A stretch of DNA of 64,000 nt from Rhynchosporium graminicola (taxonomy: Eukaryota > Ascomycota > Leotiomycetes > Helotiales > Ploettnerulaceae), in NCBI GenBank assembly GCA_900074885.1, contig FJUW01000051.1:5036-69035 (forward strand), given 5' to 3'. How positions within the stretch are numbered: the first letter of the stretch is position 1; each line of letters opens with the position of its first letter. Below, piece after piece: positions 60,025-64,000 of the stretch. A program made the translations under genes and the position numbers. The notes below the pieces were generated by a model. That model saw only the letters and a list, made by a program, of their open reading frames with translations, was not told the DNA's origin and searched no databases.

Positions 60025-62919
60025 GATTGCGGTAAGTTGTAGAAGGCGATATCAAATAACTCGGGTATCGAAGGAATGAAGGAAGACGACTGAAGGGAGA
60101 ACTGACAGTGAACGTTTCAAACGCAGGTACTGTGAAAAATGAATGTAGAAAAGATGCGATGAGATACGATGAGATGATCCAGCTCTAATGCCGAGAAACA
60201 TATTGAGAGGAGACAACGACGTCCTAAGTACTTGGGCATTGACCTGCCCTTGTTCATCTATCTGTCACTCAGGATTGACTCGAGGGCGAAGTCAAAGAGT
60301 CATGCACCTCAGAATCACCATTCCGAATCCGAAATCCAACGAAAATAGAACATATTTTGTTCTGATCTTCGGGACGCCACGTCCCCGATCGCCCGGGCTT
60401 ACGGAGACTTGTCTGACAGTAGGAAGCAAGAAAGGAAAGTCTTGTTTCACAGCAGAACCGGGGAGTTGTAACAAGGAATCCTAGGCTAACAATATATCAT
60501 TGGTGAATTCAGAGTACGTGGCGCACGTTGGTGGAACACGTTATGTTTGAGAACGAGTGTCGTTGAGATAACAAGCGAGCACCAGGGTAATACACGTGAT
60601 TTTACTGCAATTATTATCACGTTTGTGTTTTGGAATTAGGACGACACGTATTGTTGTAGAGTGATCTTCACGATCTTTACAGTTTCGGTCAATTAGTCGG
60701 CTTTGGTTCGTCTATTGTTGTTGCAGATGTAAGACAAACCACAGACGCTAGTTTGGTGACAAGTTACCGCTAAATAGCAATCGAGCAGACTCGTGTTTGG
60801 TGATGTTAAAGGGTCTACTCCTGGTTGGAAGGACATATACCGTCATCTTATGTATTCCATTTTAGACTTGATCATAATTGGCCGACCTCTTCTCAATCCA
60901 ACTGAAAGTCGGATTGTCGGAGGATATGGTTGGTCTTGTCGGACGATATCCGTTATTGTCCGATGACCTGACTCAAAGACCCTTTCTTGCTTTCGTACAG
61001 GCTTCATCCTTCGATGTTCGTTGTCAAACGTAACATACTAAATTTAAAAATCAAGTGGCCTTGAGCCCAAAACATCATCTTGGATTTCCGTCTGTGAACC
61101 CCTTCCCGGCAAGGCCTAGCATCAGCTAGATCCACGTCAATTGGTTTGTCCTCACAAACACATCCACGTTCGTCATAATCGTTACTTTACATAGGCTGGG
61201 CTACCTTAAGCTATCTAATCACTATCGAGCATTTGGCAAGCATCGATGTCCGTAACCATGCAATAGCGAACATCAAGTCAAACCGCCAGGTTGAGTTCTT
61301 CGTACCGTTGTACCCTGTATGTTATCCCATCCTACCGGAGACATAGGATGTTTCTCTTGCGGCTGCCAAATGTAATTCTTTTAAGCGAAGCGCCAAGGGT
61401 GGACACCATGCGATTCGCTGGATTTCGTGCTTGACGCATCTTCCAAATGATATTCGAATGACACATAGTTTCTTTTGAGCAATTCGCCTCAAACAGCGTA
61501 GAATACCAGAATCTCACTAGTGTAATAAAGACACTGTCGGTCCGACGAGCGTCCGGCGGGAAGATGATGTGTCAGAGTAGTCTGTTGATTGTATAATTCA
61601 AAACCCTCCGAAGGGTTGTTATTTTTTGGACAGGGCATGATATTTGTGTGCAACCTATCCTTGTGGTCATCTTCCTCACTATCCGTAATCTTAAGTCTCA
61701 ACCCAGTAGACTTTGTACTTCCCTCCTCTTCTCTTTCATTTCTTTCCTGAGTATCGAATTCACTAGATTGTTAATCCCAAGCAGATTGAAGCAAGACTAT
61801 ACCTGGCCACATACAAGAATAATATCAAATTCCGTCCCTCGGTGCTTTGGAGAAAACAAATGAATTTATATGCGCAGAAACTCGAAATGAAACGGCTGAT
61901 AAATAGAACTCGAGCAAGTCACATTCAAATAAGTCAAGGTTGGAATGCCGATGGTTATCTACATATTTGAGCGGCAGTTTAATTGAGCACGAACCTCTAT
62001 GTAGACTATACAAGTCTACTTCCGCGAACGCTAGACCCAACCATATTGGCAGACACGAAAGACTAGGCAACTCCGCTCATGACCTTCCTTTCTATCATCA
62101 CAACCGCAACTCCAGATTACTTTCGGCGGATATTATGAGTTCGGAGAATTAGATCGAATAATGCACCATCAGAAAAACTAGTTTTTCAAGAAAATTGACC
62201 GCCTGGTCGAACAATTGTTTCCGCTCAAAGACTATTCCAGCTTCATAAAGTATAGATATAGGCCGTATATTGTTCAAGGAAGTAGATTTTAACTGATTTT
62301 TGATTTCCTTGGTAGTTCTGTGATTTTCAATTTCAAGCAGGACTTCCACAGCCTATCCGCCGCCATACACACGGGATGCCGGTCCATTCATCTTTGAAAT
62401 TACGCAACAAGAAAGCAGTGCAATCCATCTTCATAGGCTTTGGTCCATCTCATCACTCTTCCATGTGCTGAAAGAGCCAACTCATCGGACAGCTTGGAAA
62501 ACTATGCTCTGTTAAATCCAGTGCGGTACGATAGATACTGGTCATCATAATAGGGAATCCTTGCACCCTGATCCTTCCGCCAGACGCCAAATAGAATGCA
62601 TACCTTCTTGACCCAGGAGCGAGTGCAGGCGCTGGTATACTTTGGTGGCACGAGAATTCCTTGGATTGGAATGTTAGACATCATCTTGGCCGCGGAGATT
62701 TGAGCAATTAATAGAAAAATGACGTTGGCTCGAAAATCTGCCATTGCTTTTTGCCTGGTATTTGTCGATGGCAGGGTATGGTCAGTGTTAGTGGTGATCT
62801 CCTCCATATCTGATCTCGAGCCTTGCGCTTTTTTGTCAACTTGTCCTCCTTCTTGGTCGACGTATCCTCAGACTTTCGATTGTTCATGCCGACTCGAATA
62901 TTCTCGAGTCTTTCTCCGT
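60025..62919. other. Intergenic DNA plus decayed 3' part of the family copy 2
   Basis: No supportable intact gene. The segment at about 62700-62919 reads, in a shifted frame on the minus strand, HRLLNGERLENIR and KKRKARDQI, continuing the homology of the pseudogene at 62920-63735. Further left nothing is recognised, including the frames at 62149-62349 and 62502-62807. Confidence 0.5.
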
Positions 62920-63735
62920 TCAGTAGACGGTGGCCAAACCCATTTGTGTCGATCTCCCCAACAGCTTAGATTGAGGTTTGATTCGCATCTTGGACTTCAA
63001 CACTGAAATGAAGTTCCCATTCTTGACATCTCTGGGAGCATCGTATGCACTCAACATGTCGACTCGATAGCCAAGTCTGAAGAAAGCAGAAACGACAGCT
63101 CGTGCCCGTGAAACGCCATTTTCAGTTTCTCCATTCGGGAGGAGATTGCCCGTTATGAGATCCCAAACGAAGTCCTCGGCAGTGGACGGGAAATTCTTGT
63201 ATCCTACCTTACTTATTTTGTCGTTGGAATTTCTAATCAATGTACAGAGATAGCATGGCGAATCTTCTTCTTTGTTGCTTTTTCCATACTCGGCATATCT
63301 TGTGGTTGGGTTGGTGGCTTGCTTGAGTTTCTTAAAGCGGTTTGGTCTTACTGGCGCATCCCTTGGGTCATCAATCTTCTACAACCATTGCTCCTCTATA
63401 AATGTCCTTCTCGATTTTTCCCCTGCCTGTATCTTGTCCGGGCGCCATTCGTTGCCGTTTGTTTATCCATCGACCAAGTAATCTTGACATCCATCCATCA
63501 ATCTCTTCTTGAACGTGATCAAATTGAATGGATGCATCGCAACCTTTGAATCGAACCTCTTCTGGGTTGCGGAATCCAGCACCTTGATTCGAAGCTTCGA
63601 GCCCTGCTTCTCGAACGAGGCGCAAGTATCGTACGTCTCTCCGTCCAGGCCTCTGAGCCGTCCTAGTCTTAACTCTCTACCCCTGGGCTTGAGTTAGTAT
63701 TATTCAATGACTGGAAGATGAGCTGCTTACTCCAT
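62920..63735 (-). pseudogene. Unrecognised family, copy 2: in-frame stops and a frameshift
   Basis: Minus strand. A 5-nt coding exon ATGGA (63735-63731), an intron with gtaagc donor and tactaac branch site, then exon 2 from 63682 (or 63676 with an alternative AG). The frame reads RLGRLRGLDGETYD, KLRIKVLDSATQKRF, MHPFNLITFKK, TNGNEWRPDKI, EEQWL-stop-KIDDP, ITGNLLPNGETENGVSRARA and VVSAFFRLGYRVD. In-frame stops are TAA at 63463-63465 and TAG at 63379-63381. A frameshift near 63000 then leads to AVGEIDTNG and HRLLNGERLENIR. Order, spacing and intron position match the copy at 55.8-57.4 kb. Product unknown. Confidence 0.72.
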
Positions 63736-64000
63736 GTTTGATGATATTTTGCGCCGGAGGTGTCGAAATCAATACATACGACGGAGCGTTGCATGCGATA
63801 GAGCGTTGCAGTCGATGGTTTTCGTCGAGTTGATGGCTAGGAGCTAGATTCTGGTTCGTATTTCGTGGTAAGGCCGTTCCGCAAGTCTGAGGTGGGGGAG
63901 GGAAGACGGATTGTCGTCTCAAACAGCGTGGAGAGAGCGAAAGTATTTGTAGAAGAAGAGGAAGAGTAACCAAACTAGCGTACTTGTCTGAATTGACAAG
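63736..64000. other. 5' flank of family copy 2, nothing else recognised
   Basis: No coding region supported; the 89-codon minus-strand frame at 63704-63973 overlaps the presumed promoter and first intron and looks spurious. Confidence 0.4.

Noticed and set aside
63509..63697. 62-codon + strand frame near the right edge
   Set aside because: Antisense of conserved blocks of family copy 2.

Overview
This window reads as filamentous ascomycete (Pezizomycotina) nuclear DNA. Genes are split by short GT-AG introns (45-147 bp) with CTAAC/CTGAC-like branch sites. Recognisable genes are typical of filamentous fungi: cell-wall glycosidases, a secreted lysophospholipase, a ferric reductase, the fungal mRNA-capping beta subunit and proteasome Rpn2. 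Transposons are heavily mutated in the style of repeat-induced point mutation (RIP): CpA/TpG is depleted, TpA is enriched, and CpG survives. Placement in Leotiomycetes is only a guess.

Layout. 1-9801 is an AT-rich graveyard: a hAT element split by a complete RIP-mutated Ty3/gypsy chromovirus (182-bp LTRs, 5-bp target duplication). 9802-20000 alternates unique DNA with two copies of one pogo/Fot1-type DNA transposon. The first (11150-12971) is uninterrupted. The second (15539-19981) carries two copies of a 1.3-kb non-autonomous LTR element in opposite orientations. Between them are a 189-bp TA-flanked MITE and a larger inverted-repeat structure. From about 20 kb the DNA becomes gene-rich: GH16 glucanase, a Ser/Thr-rich secreted protein, a decayed ankyrin gene, cet1 and rpn2 (divergent), GH76 mannosidase, ferric reductase, a BRCT/AT-hook protein, lysophospholipase, and a secreted Gly/Ser/Pro-rich protein.

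The least expected content is a pair of dead paralogues of an unrecognised family (55.8-57.4 kb on + and 62.9-63.7 kb on -). Both appear to start with a 5-nt coding exon and both carry in-frame stops inside conserved blocks. Together with an ankyrin pseudogene broken partly the same way, they suggest that RIP-type decay reached gene duplicates as well as transposons. Other points of interest are an antisense reading frame in the chromovirus between pol and its 3' LTR, and the exact length bookkeeping of the nested insertions.

Functionally the intact genes form no single pathway. Four (GH16, GH76, lysophospholipase, Gly/Ser protein) act at the wall or outside the cell. Two (Cet1, Rpn2) are core housekeeping genes sharing one intergenic region. 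All exon boundaries were read by eye from splice sites and frame continuity; no alignment or search was run.
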